DNA from: an uncultured Blautia sp.
GTDB taxonomy: Bacteria > Bacillota > Clostridia > Lachnospirales > Lachnospiraceae
Reading direction: 5' to 3'
NCBI RefSeq assembly: GCF_934424005.1
Contig: NZ_CAKRXI010000007.1
Location: 21,104 to 85,103 of the forward strand
Length of the DNA stretch: 64,000 nucleotides
Below are positions 53,335 to 62,604 of this stretch, in pieces. Position 1 is the first letter of the stretch. Every line of letters begins with the position of its first letter. The notes below the pieces were generated by a model. It made no database searches and had not been told where the DNA came from. It saw only the letters and a list, made by a program, of their open reading frames with translations. The translations under genes and the position numbers were made by a program.

Positions 53335-56139
53335 TTACAGGCGAATTCTTATTGTTCTGTGTGCTGCTGCCGGAAGTTCTGCTGTAGCCTTTCCATCAGT
53401 AACTTTAATCGCATCTGCTGCCTCTTCAAGAATATCTGTAAACTCTGCACTGCTGACAGGAGTTCTGCCTGCACTCAAAGTAATTTCTGAAGGTTTTTTT
53501 TCAAGATTATACAGTCTTAGAATGATGCCATCTCCATTTTCTGCTTTTTTGAGTACATCGACTTTGACATTTCCCGTCACATTCAGAAGGTTCTCTGACA
53601 GTGGCAGTTCTCCTTCGTGTACACTGTTTGAAACTGCGTACAGTGGATGAATGAAGCGGTCATATTTCTCTGCCAGGTCTTCTTTATCGCCAACTGCTGC
53701 AATGCCGATTTTCATGTAATGTTCTCCCTGGTCAGGAGTCGGATCCGGATCATACGGGGCACGCTGCAATGTCAGGGACACAGTATTATCATATCCTCTG
53801 AAGCCATATTTGCAGTCTGACATAACTGCAAGAGAAGTTTCCTCTGCATGCACAGCTTCCATATATCCAAGGCACGGAACATCCTGTGCCCATTCGCTAC
53901 GGTCGATGATGCCGCCCGGAACAATGCAGCGGTATGTACCTGTCTGATAGGATGCCGGTACACGGAAAGACAGCTGCGGAATTCCCTTCGTCCTGTTTCC
54001 CAGTTCATGCCAGTCAAGTTTCACATCAAATTCCAGAACGCAACTGTTCTTTTTAAGTGAAACCTCAGCCTCGATTCTGGATGTCTCAAATTCCAGTTCA
54101 TATGTCACACTCTGGCAGATCGCACCGTCAGTTCTCTTAAGGATCTTAACCTGGTTTGTTTTATTTAAAAGGATGTCTTTTTCGTATGGTCCGATTCTCC
54201 ATGCTGTCATTTCATTTACAGCATTCTCTGTAATAAAGCGAAATCCACCGGCATCTTTTCCAGTCAGTTCTTTGCCGCTCTCTTTGTCTGTAAAAGAGGT
54301 AAGCAGCATGGTCACCGGATCAAAAACAGCCTTTACTTTTTCATTTTCCATCACGATCGGTTCGTCATTATATTCGTCAAGTCGCGGATCCATACCGCCT
54401 GTGGTAGAAAACATCTCCCAGTCGATATCAAGCTGTGTTTTTTCTTTCTCGCTGATCACATAGGTTGCATAGCCGAATGCTGGTACTTTTACCTCCATCA
54501 GAAGTGTAAAGTATTTATGTGCCCAGTAAGTCTCAGGATCATGGATCACCTGAACCGGCACTTCGTTTTTGTCTGCATCGTAAGCACAAATTTCCGTAAG
54601 ATCACCGTTCCAGTCCCAGAGAACGACTTTCATGCATTCCTTTCTCGTATACTGTGTCGGGTTGAATATTGTCATAATGCGGTTGTGTCCGTAACTGTTG
54701 CTCACAAATCCGGACAGGTATCCGGCTTCATCACCGGTTCCAAATCCGACTCCGGCACCAAATGAATAATCTTCTTTATCTTTGATTCCAAGCTCTGCAG
54801 TGTTGATCTTTTCGCAGATTTCTTTCATAGCATGAGTCGTATTGACCTGCGCTACCGCCATTGCACGCTGCATTTCACCTAGCGCATACTGGTAGGTTCC
54901 GATCACGCCAGAGCCCGGAAGAATATCATGGAACTGATTAAACAGAACCTTCGTCCACGCATTTTTGATATCAGAAGGAGTTTTGTAATCCGGCACAAGC
55001 ACATCGGCCATAGTATCAGCGATATCTGCCTCACTCAGTCTGTCCTCTCCGAGTTTGTTTGCACGTTTGATCCTCGCCTGTGTGGTATAGCATCCTGAGA
55101 AGATGTAATTCAGTTCCTGCTCCACTACCGGGAACTGTTCTCTCTTTTCTTCCAGACTTGCATAAAATTCCCTCAGTGTTCCGAACTGAATGGTCGGCAT
55201 CAGCGGCCATGTCTGCATTTCCAGCCAATGCTCGATTTCTTTTCTTGTCGGTCCGCCGCCATGATCACCGACACCATAAAATTTCATGGTTTTTGTGATG
55301 CCGTATTCCTTGCAGAAAGAAGGGACAAATCCCAGAGAATCATATCTTGCAAGCTCGTCGTTGTACCATACCGGCTCACGGTAAACCAGTACTTCTGTCC
55401 CTGACGGTGCTCTCCAGCGATAAATATGTTCTTTGTGATAGCCACGGCAGTGATAATAATATTTCACACCGCCCTGAGAAAGAATCTCTGGTCCGTTTTC
55501 TGCATGTCCGAATGTATCCGGTTCAAAATCAATATTGAGGCTTTCTTTGTCAATATCCAGTAATTTAGACAGGTAATTTCTGGTATACAAAAGATGTCTT
55601 GCCATGGATTCTGCCGAAGACATGTTCTTGTCATTCTCAACCCATGTAGACGCGGTTACTTCCCAGCGGCCTTCCTTAATCCTCTGCTGGATCGTCGGAA
55701 TGAGATATGGTGCATACTCTTCTACAATTTTGTACACAGATGCTTGTGACTGCGAAAATTTGAACTGCGGGTACTCTTCCATCAGTTTGAGCATGGTTTC
55801 AAATGTGCTGACTGCCAGTGAAACAGTCTCATTGAATCCCCACATCCAGTTCATATCAATATGTGCATGTGCAATCAGAAGAACGGTCAGTTCTTTTGCC
55901 TCCGGGGCCAAAAAAGAGAGTTTCTTTTCCAGCTCCGTGCAAATTTCTTTTGTAATGCATCCGTTTTCAGATACATAGGAATCCAATTTCTGTATCGCTG
56001 ATGCAAGAGCTTCATCATGTTTTCCTTCTTTTGCCCTTGAAAGTTCAAGAAGATACTGAAATTCTGAAAGCAGTCGCTTTCCCCAAATCCCAGACCAGGA
56101 GGTTTTCCTGAGTCTGTTGTAAGTATCTATCATGGTCAT
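53335..56139 (-). CDS. alpha-mannosidase, glycoside hydrolase family 38 (copy 2)
   Basis: 934 residues and only distantly related to copy 1. Catalytic signature IAHAHIDMNWMW (H91, H93, D95) and nucleophile D208 in FEPDTFGHAENGPEIL, with VGDHGGGPTRKEIEHW further on. There is no signal peptide, so it acts on imported oligosaccharides. Two GH38 types plus GH125 suggest stepwise trimming of differently linked alpha-mannosides such as N-glycan-derived oligomannose (inference). It follows the permease genes in one operon. Start chosen by GGAGG. Confidence 0.92.
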   Translation of the reverse strand: MTMIDTYNRLRKTSWSGIWGKRLLSEFQYLLELSRAKEGKHDEALASAIQKLDSYVSENGCITKEICTELEKKLSFLAPEAKELTVLLIAHAHIDMNWMWGFNETVSLAVSTFETMLKLMEEYPQFKFSQSQASVYKIVEEYAPYLIPTIQQRIKEGRWEVTASTWVENDKNMSSAESMARHLLYTRNYLSKLLDIDKESLNIDFEPDTFGHAENGPEILSQGGVKYYYHCRGYHKEHIYRWRAPSGTEVLVYREPVWYNDELARYDSLGFVPSFCKEYGITKTMKFYGVGDHGGGPTRKEIEHWLEMQTWPLMPTIQFGTLREFYASLEEKREQFPVVEQELNYIFSGCYTTQARIKRANKLGEDRLSEADIADTMADVLVPDYKTPSDIKNAWTKVLFNQFHDILPGSGVIGTYQYALGEMQRAMAVAQVNTTHAMKEICEKINTAELGIKDKEDYSFGAGVGFGTGDEAGYLSGFVSNSYGHNRIMTIFNPTQYTRKECMKVVLWDWNGDLTEICAYDADKNEVPVQVIHDPETYWAHKYFTLLMEVKVPAFGYATYVISEKEKTQLDIDWEMFSTTGGMDPRLDEYNDEPIVMENEKVKAVFDPVTMLLTSFTDKESGKELTGKDAGGFRFITENAVNEMTAWRIGPYEKDILLNKTNQVKILKRTDGAICQSVTYELEFETSRIEAEVSLKKNSCVLEFDVKLDWHELGNRTKGIPQLSFRVPASYQTGTYRCIVPGGIIDRSEWAQDVPCLGYMEAVHAEETSLAVMSDCKYGFRGYDNTVSLTLQRAPYDPDPTPDQGEHYMKIGIAAVGDKEDLAEKYDRFIHPLYAVSNSVHEGELPLSENLLNVTGNVKVDVLKKAENGDGIILRLYNLEKKPSEITLSAGRTPVSSAEFTDILEEAADAIKVTDGKATAELPAAAHRTIRIRL

Positions 56140-56186
56140 TAATTTTTCCTCCCAGTTTTTTATAACAGGTAGCCTGTATCACAGGC

Positions 56187-57002
56187 TCAGCCTTTTGCCC
56201 CACCTTCCATAGCAAAACCTTTGGACATGTATTTCTGTGAAAGAACATACAGGATAATGGACGGAATTGCATAAATAATTGAGAATGCGGCCAGTGAACC
56301 ATAGGAAATGGTATGGCTTCCGAAGAATCTGTACAGTGTAACAGATGCCGGCATTTTTTCGCTGGTGATCAGCAGCAGGAACGGTGCCTGGAAATTGCCC
56401 CAGCAGTTGGAGAATACAAAGATACCTACGGATGAAACACCGGCAAACATCAATGGGATAACAACTTTGGTAAGTGCTTTTAACTTGCTTGCGCCATCTA
56501 TCCATGCAGCCTCTTCCAGTGAGATCGGCACGGAATCCATAAAGTTTTTCATCATCCATATTGCATATGGAAGATTTGCGGCTGTCATAAACAGTACTAC
56601 ACCGGCAAGATTATCATACAGTTTTACCATAACGAACAGTTTGTACACCGGTACCATTACAGTTGTGATTGGTAAGGATGTCATAAAGAGCATTCCCAGC
56701 ATGAAGATTCTTTTATATCTCATCTCATATCTGGAAAGCGGATATGCGATCAGTCCTGCAAGAACGACTGTCAGAATCGCAGTTCCCAAAGACAGAATCA
56801 GACCGTTTTTCAGTGAATACCAGGTTGTGCTGGATGTCAGGATATCTTTATAGTTATTAAGTGTCAGATCCGGTATCTTGGCAGCGATATTCGCATTGGA
56901 ATCCAGAGATGCAAGGATAACCCAACATAATGGCAGAATAAACAATATAGCAAAAATAACAAGTACAATATAGGAAAGTTTTTTTTCTTTTTTTCTGTTC
57001 AT
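56187..57002 (-). CDS. carbohydrate ABC transporter permease, MalG type
   Basis: 271 residues with six membrane segments. The EAA loop reads EEAAWIDGASKLKALTKVVI. It ends with YVLSQKYMSKGFAMEGGAKG, characteristic of MalG/LacG-type permeases (the MxxG.xxGAVKG-like C-terminus). It pairs with the MalF-type permease three bases upstream. No sugar ATPase gene is present in the window, so a shared MsmK-type ATPase elsewhere is likely. Confidence 0.92.
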   Translation of the reverse strand: MNRKKEKKLSYIVLVIFAILFILPLCWVILASLDSNANIAAKIPDLTLNNYKDILTSSTTWYSLKNGLILSLGTAILTVVLAGLIAYPLSRYEMRYKRIFMLGMLFMTSLPITTVMVPVYKLFVMVKLYDNLAGVVLFMTAANLPYAIWMMKNFMDSVPISLEEAAWIDGASKLKALTKVVIPLMFAGVSSVGIFVFSNCWGNFQAPFLLLITSEKMPASVTLYRFFGSHTISYGSLAAFSIIYAIPSIILYVLSQKYMSKGFAMEGGAKG

Positions 57003-57005
57003 ATG

Positions 57006-57875
57006 TCACGCCTCCTTTCCGTTCATCTTTGTATAGATCAGACCAAAAATTGCCGAAACAAGCAGCAGAATCATAGAAATTGCAGTTCCGTATCCAAGCT
57101 CGTAGTTCTTGAATGCCTTTTGATACATAAGGATCGGAAGTGTCTGCGTTGCATCTCCAGGTCCACCTGCAGTAATGATCCAGATAAATCCGAATGCACC
57201 GAGTGTCATCAGTGTGGTGAGCATTGCATTGGTCATGATTGTATTCTTGATCAGCGGCACAACAACATACAGGATCGTCTGCATTTTACCGGCTCCGTCG
57301 ATCTGTGCTGCCTCTTTGACATCACCCGAAACGTTATCGAGGGCTGCCTGATAAACCATCATGGAGTAAGCAGTTCCACGCCAGATATTTCCGACGATGA
57401 TCGCGAACATCGGCATTTTGTAAAGCCAAGAGATTTTTTTGATTCCGATCACTGCGAGGATTGCATTTAAAGTACCCTTATCTGTAAAGAAAGAGTACAC
57501 GCAGACTGCACTTACAACCTCAGGCATAACCCAGGCTGCCAGGAAAACCGGTCCTGTGATCTTTCTGAACAGGGAGTTCTTTTTCTGCATCAGATAAGCG
57601 ATCGTAAAGCCAAGTACATTCTGTCCAAGTACAGAAGCTACGGTAAAGATCAGGGTTCTTACCAGTGATCCTTTAACTGCGGTATCTTTAAAAAGTCTGA
57701 TATAGTTCTGTAATCCGGTAAATTCAAGATTGGCTGCCTTGCTTCCGGTAAGCGACAGGTTTGTGAACGAATAAAAGATCGTCATCGCCACAGGAAGGGC
57801 AAAGAAGAAGATCATTACAGCCAGTGCCGGACACATGAATGCTATGATTAATTTCTTATTTTTATTAGTCGTCAT
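57006..57875 (-). CDS. carbohydrate ABC transporter permease, MalF type
   Basis: 289 residues with six membrane segments. It opens with IIAFMCPALAVMIFFFALPV and carries the EAA loop VKEAAQIDGAGKMQTILYVV and GGPGDATQTLPILMYQKAF. It is the membrane partner of the MalG-type protein. It follows the binding-protein gene after a 130-base gap containing a strong hairpin, so expression is expected to be lower than that of the binding protein. Confidence 0.92.
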   Translation of the reverse strand: MTTNKNKKLIIAFMCPALAVMIFFFALPVAMTIFYSFTNLSLTGSKAANLEFTGLQNYIRLFKDTAVKGSLVRTLIFTVASVLGQNVLGFTIAYLMQKKNSLFRKITGPVFLAAWVMPEVVSAVCVYSFFTDKGTLNAILAVIGIKKISWLYKMPMFAIIVGNIWRGTAYSMMVYQAALDNVSGDVKEAAQIDGAGKMQTILYVVVPLIKNTIMTNAMLTTLMTLGAFGFIWIITAGGPGDATQTLPILMYQKAFKNYELGYGTAISMILLLVSAIFGLIYTKMNGKEA

Positions 57876-57923
57876 CTTTTCCTCATCTTCTCTTCATTTT
57901 TGATTTCATCCCGTTTTAATTCT

Positions 57924-57972
57924 TAATGGGGTCATCGCCCAGACATTTTTCAGCTTTGCGATGGCCCCATTA
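57924..57972 (-). terminator. hairpin between binding-protein and permease genes
   Basis: TAATGGGG (57924-57931) pairs with CCCCATTA (57965-57972), extended by an inner CATCGC/GCGATG. The U tract is weak on the minus strand. Such hairpins downstream of SBP genes keep their message abundant while letting limited readthrough into permease genes. Confidence 0.6.
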
Positions 57973-58008
57973 TCATTAAACTACTACATTTTCATCAGAG
58001 AATATGTA

Positions 58009-59358
58009 TCAGTGTTCAATTGTATTGTCTTCTCCAACCACGCTGATTACATTATCTTTATATGTATTCATTGCACCTTCTGCATCCATACTTGTTGCAG
58101 CATCTTCACTCATCTGAGCGATATAGGTGGATACAGATGAATAAACTTCACTCTTCGGACGGAATAAAGCGTTGTCAAGGAAGGATTCAGCTGTTTCCAT
58201 AAATGGTTTGGAAAGTACGTCCGGATACTCACTCATATCAATTGTAGGAAGGTTAGACTCAGATGTAATATATGTGTAGTAATTTTCCGGTTTCATCATT
58301 TCGGTAAGGAATTCAAATGCAAGCTCCTGATTCTCGGATTTTGCAGGTACGGACCATGCCCAGCCACCGGACATTGTGATGGTTCCTTCACCGGATTCTG
58401 TAGGCATTGGGATGAATTTCAGGACATCTGCGTAATCTGCCCATTCATAACTTCCGCCTTCCTGGTAGTTTGCCGGGAACCAGCTTCCTACAAGGTAGAT
58501 ACCAAGTTTGCCCTGACGAAGGTAATCGCATGCATATCCGTCGCTTCCTGTATCAAGCATTTCGGAATATTCACCAGTAAGCTCTTCATCAAACAGAGTT
58601 GCTACGAACTGGTTTGCATCTTTGATGCTGTCAGAATTTACAACCCATTTGTCTTCTTTGGTGTCATACAGAGAATCGTTTCCGTCTTCTGTTCCGTAAA
58701 GGATCATCTCATAACCGTTCATGCTGGCTGCTTCGCCGTTTGCTTTACCGATGATCATCCAGAATGGAATCACGTCTTCACATTTTTCTTTGATCTGGCG
58801 GCATCCGTCGAGTAATTCGTCCCAGCTTGCCGGCTGCCAGTCAGCGCCAAGTCCTGCTGCTTCCAGAACTTCTGTATTTACTACAAGTCCTCGGGAGTCT
58901 GTACAGGATGGAATTCCATAATAGCTTCCATCATAATAGGTAGCTGCTTTTGTTGCTTCTACATAGCTCTTTCCATCGTTCCATGCATCATAGTCTGCAA
59001 GATAATCATCCAGGTTTGCAAGGTATCCTGCTGCCGCATCAGATGTCAGCTGGAAAGTATCTTCATATACAAGGTCGCCGCACTGAGAGTCATCCTGCAT
59101 CAGAAGCTGGATCTTTGTAAGATAATCACTGTCGGTAGATTCGATTTTATTTAAAACAAGTTCTACATCATCTTTCTTGTCCCAGTTTTCATAAGTCTTG
59201 TTGATGTATTCCTCGTAGGTATCTCCCTGCTGTGTTGTTACAGGACGATAGGTAATCGTCAGTTTCTGTTTGCCATCCGCTCTTACAGTCAAACCGCCAC
59301 ATAAGGAACTAATGCATGCCGCTGTTAATAATACAGCCATAACTTTTCTTTTCTTCAT
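58009..59358 (-). CDS. extracellular sugar-binding protein (SBP family 1)
   Basis: About 449 residues. Signal peptide (VMAVLLTAACISSLCGGLTV) is followed by a mature family-1 binding protein: KLTITYRPVTTQQGDTYEEY, YYDGSYYGIPSCTDSRGLVV, ADWQPASWDELLDGCRQIKE and GTITMSGGWAWSVPAKSENQ. It delivers an oligosaccharide to the permeases. Linked GH38 and GH125 genes suggest an alpha-mannoside ligand. No clear lipobox is visible, but C18/C23 area could anchor it. It is the first minus-strand gene of the locus. Start after AGGAGG. Confidence 0.9.
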   Translation of the reverse strand: MKKRKVMAVLLTAACISSLCGGLTVRADGKQKLTITYRPVTTQQGDTYEEYINKTYENWDKKDDVELVLNKIESTDSDYLTKIQLLMQDDSQCGDLVYEDTFQLTSDAAAGYLANLDDYLADYDAWNDGKSYVEATKAATYYDGSYYGIPSCTDSRGLVVNTEVLEAAGLGADWQPASWDELLDGCRQIKEKCEDVIPFWMIIGKANGEAASMNGYEMILYGTEDGNDSLYDTKEDKWVVNSDSIKDANQFVATLFDEELTGEYSEMLDTGSDGYACDYLRQGKLGIYLVGSWFPANYQEGGSYEWADYADVLKFIPMPTESGEGTITMSGGWAWSVPAKSENQELAFEFLTEMMKPENYYTYITSESNLPTIDMSEYPDVLSKPFMETAESFLDNALFRPKSEVYSSVSTYIAQMSEDAATSMDAEGAMNTYKDNVISVVGEDNTIEH

Positions 59359-59640
59359 AAAATAATCCTCCTGTCTTTTCATCCATTAAGATTGTTTTGT
59401 TTGTTTCTTTAGTTTTCCCTCATATTCAATTGTCAGTCTCATCATGTTTACCTGTAATTTAAAATGCATCGGCCGATCTGATGTAATATTGCATAATAAA
59501 TTACTGTTTTTGTGTGTTTCTTTGTTTCATTTGATGATGCCATTGTAAAACATCTCTATGTGATGTACAATAAAATATATCTGAAATACATTTTTAAATA
59601 TGTGTTATGTTTTTATCAATTTCAAAAAAGGGGGATTTTT

Positions 59641-60576
59641 ATGCCGGATACAGAGAATCAGACAGTCCAATATGAAGAATGGGAAGATCATTTTCTGATT
59701 ACTAAAGAGAAGGTTCATCTGACCTATAACGAGCTGAAGATCCCGGGACTTCGGCTTTTTGGCATGCTTCATCAGCTGACCGCTTCCGAGCCCCTTAAGA
59801 TGCATATCCACTCATCTGCCTTTGAGATTACTTTTGTCACGCAGGGGGAAATGGCCTTTTATGCCGCCAATAAAGATTATACCGTTCCCGGCGGCAGTGC
59901 TTTCATCTCTTATCCGGATGAACCGCACAGCACCAACCAGATTCCGCTGACCCCGAAGCAAATCTACTGGTTCCAGCTCGATATCAGTGATCCGGAGAAC
60001 TTTCTCTTTCTCAGCCCGCCGATCGCACGCAAACTGATCGATGACCTTTACGGCATACAGAAGCATATAGTCAGCACCGATAACAAAGAAACTACCCAGA
60101 TCATGAAGCATATCTATGACCAGTGCATGGGAGAGCGCAACAGTCTGGAGATTGCCAGCTATATCATTATCTTTTTGCAGCGCCTGATCTACTTCTCCCA
60201 GAATGAAGTGCAGCACCGTTCTTTTGATATTGATCTGGCGGTTTCCTACATTAACGAACACATTACCGAAGAACTGAATCTCACAGAGATTGCCAGACAG
60301 AGTATGCTGTCTCTTCCGCAGTTCAAACAGAAATTCAAAAGCTACACTGGTACTTCACCAAGAAACTATATCAATATCAAGAAAATTGAATATTCCAAGG
60401 ATCTGCTCCGCAACGGTACTTCGATCACAGACACTGCGATGCACCTCTCCTTCAATACAAGTACTTACTTTGCAACGGTGTTTAAGAAATACACGCTGCT
60501 GACGCCATCCGAATACGTTGCCAAATGTAAAAACAAGTGCAATGCTTCCCAGTCTTCCGGTGAGGCTTCTCGATAA
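59641..60576 (+). CDS. AraC-family regulator of the mannoside locus
   Basis: 311 residues. An N-terminal cupin (residues 40-130: LKMHIHSSAFEITFVTQGEM, SYPDEPHSTNQIP) binds an effector. A C-terminal double helix-turn-helix (205-300: LAVSYINEHITEELNLTEIA, RQSMLSLPQFKQKFKSYTGT, LRNGTSITDTAMHLSFNTST, YFATVFKKYTLLTPSEYV) binds DNA. It is divergent from the binding-protein gene and just ahead of the GH125 gene, the classical place of a local activator. The ATG at 59641 follows GGGGGA; an earlier in-frame ATG lacks a site. Confidence 0.9.
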   Translation: MPDTENQTVQYEEWEDHFLITKEKVHLTYNELKIPGLRLFGMLHQLTASEPLKMHIHSSAFEITFVTQGEMAFYAANKDYTVPGGSAFISYPDEPHSTNQIPLTPKQIYWFQLDISDPENFLFLSPPIARKLIDDLYGIQKHIVSTDNKETTQIMKHIYDQCMGERNSLEIASYIIIFLQRLIYFSQNEVQHRSFDIDLAVSYINEHITEELNLTEIARQSMLSLPQFKQKFKSYTGTSPRNYINIKKIEYSKDLLRNGTSITDTAMHLSFNTSTYFATVFKKYTLLTPSEYVAKCKNKCNASQSSGEASR

Positions 60577-60686
60577 ATTTCTGTTGCACATGCATGCAAA
60601 ATATAGTAAGGTTGATATTATAGAAGTATCCCTCATACTTCATTTCAGTCCATCTTTTGAAAGAACACATAAAGGAGACAATAGTT

Positions 60687-61967
60687 ATGAGCAGTTTCTC
60701 TTCAATCGATGCGATGATTTCCAAAGTAAAAGAGAGATTTGGTGCTGAGCACAAAATCTCCGTAATGTTTGAAAACTGTATTTCCAATACTCTGAATACA
60801 ACGATCCGCCGTGACGAGCAGGGACGTATTTTTGTCATTACCGGGGATATCCCCGCCATGTGGCTACGTGATTCTTCCTGCCAGCTGCGGCCGTTTCTCT
60901 TATTTGCGAGGGAAGAGCCTGAGATCCGTGATATCATCGTCGGTCTTCTCAAAAGACAGATGGAATGCATTCTGATCGATCCGTATGCGAACGCCTTTAA
61001 TGAATCTGCGAACGGCAATGGCTTTCAGGATGATGATACACAGATGAAGCCGGAACTCTGGGAGCGCAAATATGAGATTGATTCTCTTTGTTTCCCATTC
61101 CTTTTGTCCTGGCAGCTCTGGAAAAACGCCGGCTGCACGACTCAGTTTGATGAGAACTGGCGCCTGGCCGCCCACACGGTTCTCGATCTGTTCCGCACAG
61201 AGCAGTATCACGAAGAAAAATCCCCTTACAGATTCCAACGCCATAACTGCGTCTATACAGATACCCTGTCCAGAGACGGCAAAGGTGCGCTCGTCAAAAG
61301 CGGTACCGGTCTAATCTGGTCCGGTTTCCGTCCGAGTGATGATGCCTGCACCTATGGATATCTGATTCCGTCCAATATGCTCGCATCTGTAGTTCTTACA
61401 GATATGGCAGAGATTGCCGGTGAGATCTATCATGACGCTGCTTTTGCCGGACAGCTTCAAGCACTCGCCTGTGAGGTAAAAGAAGCCATCAATAAATATG
61501 CCATCGTTCCGGGATCTGAGAGGGAATTTTATGCCTACGAGGTAGATGGATACGGTCAGTACCACATCATGGATGACGCCAATATTCCGGGACTTCTTTC
61601 CATGCCGTATTATGGCTACTGCGCACCGGATGACGCGCGTTATCTCAATACCCGCGATGTGATCTTGAGTGACTGGAATCCATATTATTACAACGGCAAA
61701 GTGCTTCGCGGAATCGGAAGCCCACATACTGCCCCGGGCTGTGTATGGATGATGGCACTGTGTATTCAGGGACTGACCAGCAGAAGCGCCGAAGAAAAGC
61801 AACTGATTCTCGATATGCTCTGTAATGGAGATGCCGGAACAAATCTGATGCACGAATCCGTCAATGCCAATGATCCCGCTGATTATACGCGTCCATGGTT
61901 CTCATGGGCCAATTCCGTATTCTGCGAATTTATCATGCAGATGATTGGATACACTGTCATAATCTAA
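60687..61967 (+). CDS. exo-alpha-1,6-mannosidase, glycoside hydrolase family 125
   Basis: 426 residues without a signal peptide. GH125 hallmarks are clear: VITGDIPAMWLRDSSCQLRP, SANGNGFQDDDTQMKPELWE, RKYEIDSLCFPFLLSWQLWK, WSGFRPSDDACTYGYLIPSN and DDANIPGLLSMPYYGYC. Characterised members are metal-independent inverting enzymes that remove terminal alpha-1,6-mannose, e.g. from N-glycan cores. It complements the two metal-dependent GH38 enzymes. It follows the AraC gene by 110 bases and AAAGGAG sets the start. Confidence 0.92.
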   Translation: MSSFSSIDAMISKVKERFGAEHKISVMFENCISNTLNTTIRRDEQGRIFVITGDIPAMWLRDSSCQLRPFLLFAREEPEIRDIIVGLLKRQMECILIDPYANAFNESANGNGFQDDDTQMKPELWERKYEIDSLCFPFLLSWQLWKNAGCTTQFDENWRLAAHTVLDLFRTEQYHEEKSPYRFQRHNCVYTDTLSRDGKGALVKSGTGLIWSGFRPSDDACTYGYLIPSNMLASVVLTDMAEIAGEIYHDAAFAGQLQALACEVKEAINKYAIVPGSEREFYAYEVDGYGQYHIMDDANIPGLLSMPYYGYCAPDDARYLNTRDVILSDWNPYYYNGKVLRGIGSPHTAPGCVWMMALCIQGLTSRSAEEKQLILDMLCNGDAGTNLMHESVNANDPADYTRPWFSWANSVFCEFIMQMIGYTVII

Positions 61968-62008
61968 TATTTAAAAAAAAGAAAAGCACCTCCAATCGCA
62001 CATATACA

Positions 62009-62042
62009 AAACCGGTGTCAGGAAAGTTCCCGGCACCGGTTT
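62009..62042. terminator. bidirectional terminator after GH125
   Basis: AAACCGGTG (62009-62017) and CACCGGTTT (62034-62042). TTGTTATTT follows on plus, and TTTTGTATA on minus. It ends both GH125 and the convergent trpR-like gene. Confidence 0.8.
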
Positions 62043-62061
62043 GTTATTTCAAACGTATTCT

Positions 62062-62376
62062 TTATTCTTCTGTCTTTCCTGCAGCTTCTTTTTCTTTCAT
62101 TCTGGAAAAGACCATCTCATATCCGTCATTTCCGTAGTTGAGAGAACGGTTCACACGGCTGATCGTCGCGGTGGAAGCACCGGTCTTCTCTGAAATATCC
62201 AGATATGTGCGTTTGTCTGTCAGCATCTTCGCAACTTCAAAACGCTGTGACAGAGAAAGAAGTTCATTGATCGTACATACGTCTTCAAAAAACGTATAGC
62301 ACTCTTCCTTATTCTTCAGACAAAGGATTGCTTCAAATAGATGGTCAACCTCTTCTGTTCTGATTTTTTTACCCAT
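62062..62376 (-). CDS. TrpR-like regulator, YerC/YecD family
   Basis: 104 residues. The TrpR-type helix-turn-helix is evident (NELLSLSQRFEVAKMLTDKR, TYLDISEKTGASTATISRVN, RSLNYGNDGYEMVF). Members of the YerC family occur widely in Firmicutes; their regulon is not well defined. It has a glutamate-rich C-terminal tail. It is convergent to GH125 and divergent from rarA, so no operon partner is suggested. Confidence 0.9.
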   Translation of the reverse strand: MGKKIRTEEVDHLFEAILCLKNKEECYTFFEDVCTINELLSLSQRFEVAKMLTDKRTYLDISEKTGASTATISRVNRSLNYGNDGYEMVFSRMKEKEAAGKTEE

Positions 62377-62604
62377 AACCCTGCTCCTTTAGTTACATTC
62401 ATTATATGTTCTGTTTCATATACATGGTATTTTAACACTTTAACATGCAAAAAACAAGGACTATTTTAACGCATTAATATGCCCCTGCACCAGCGTCAGA
62501 TAATCGATCTCATATATTGTAGTTGTTTTTTTCTGATGAATCAAGTATACTTAAGAACAAATGTACGTGTTTTATAATTTTTGATTCAGAATGGAGCATC
62601 TGCT

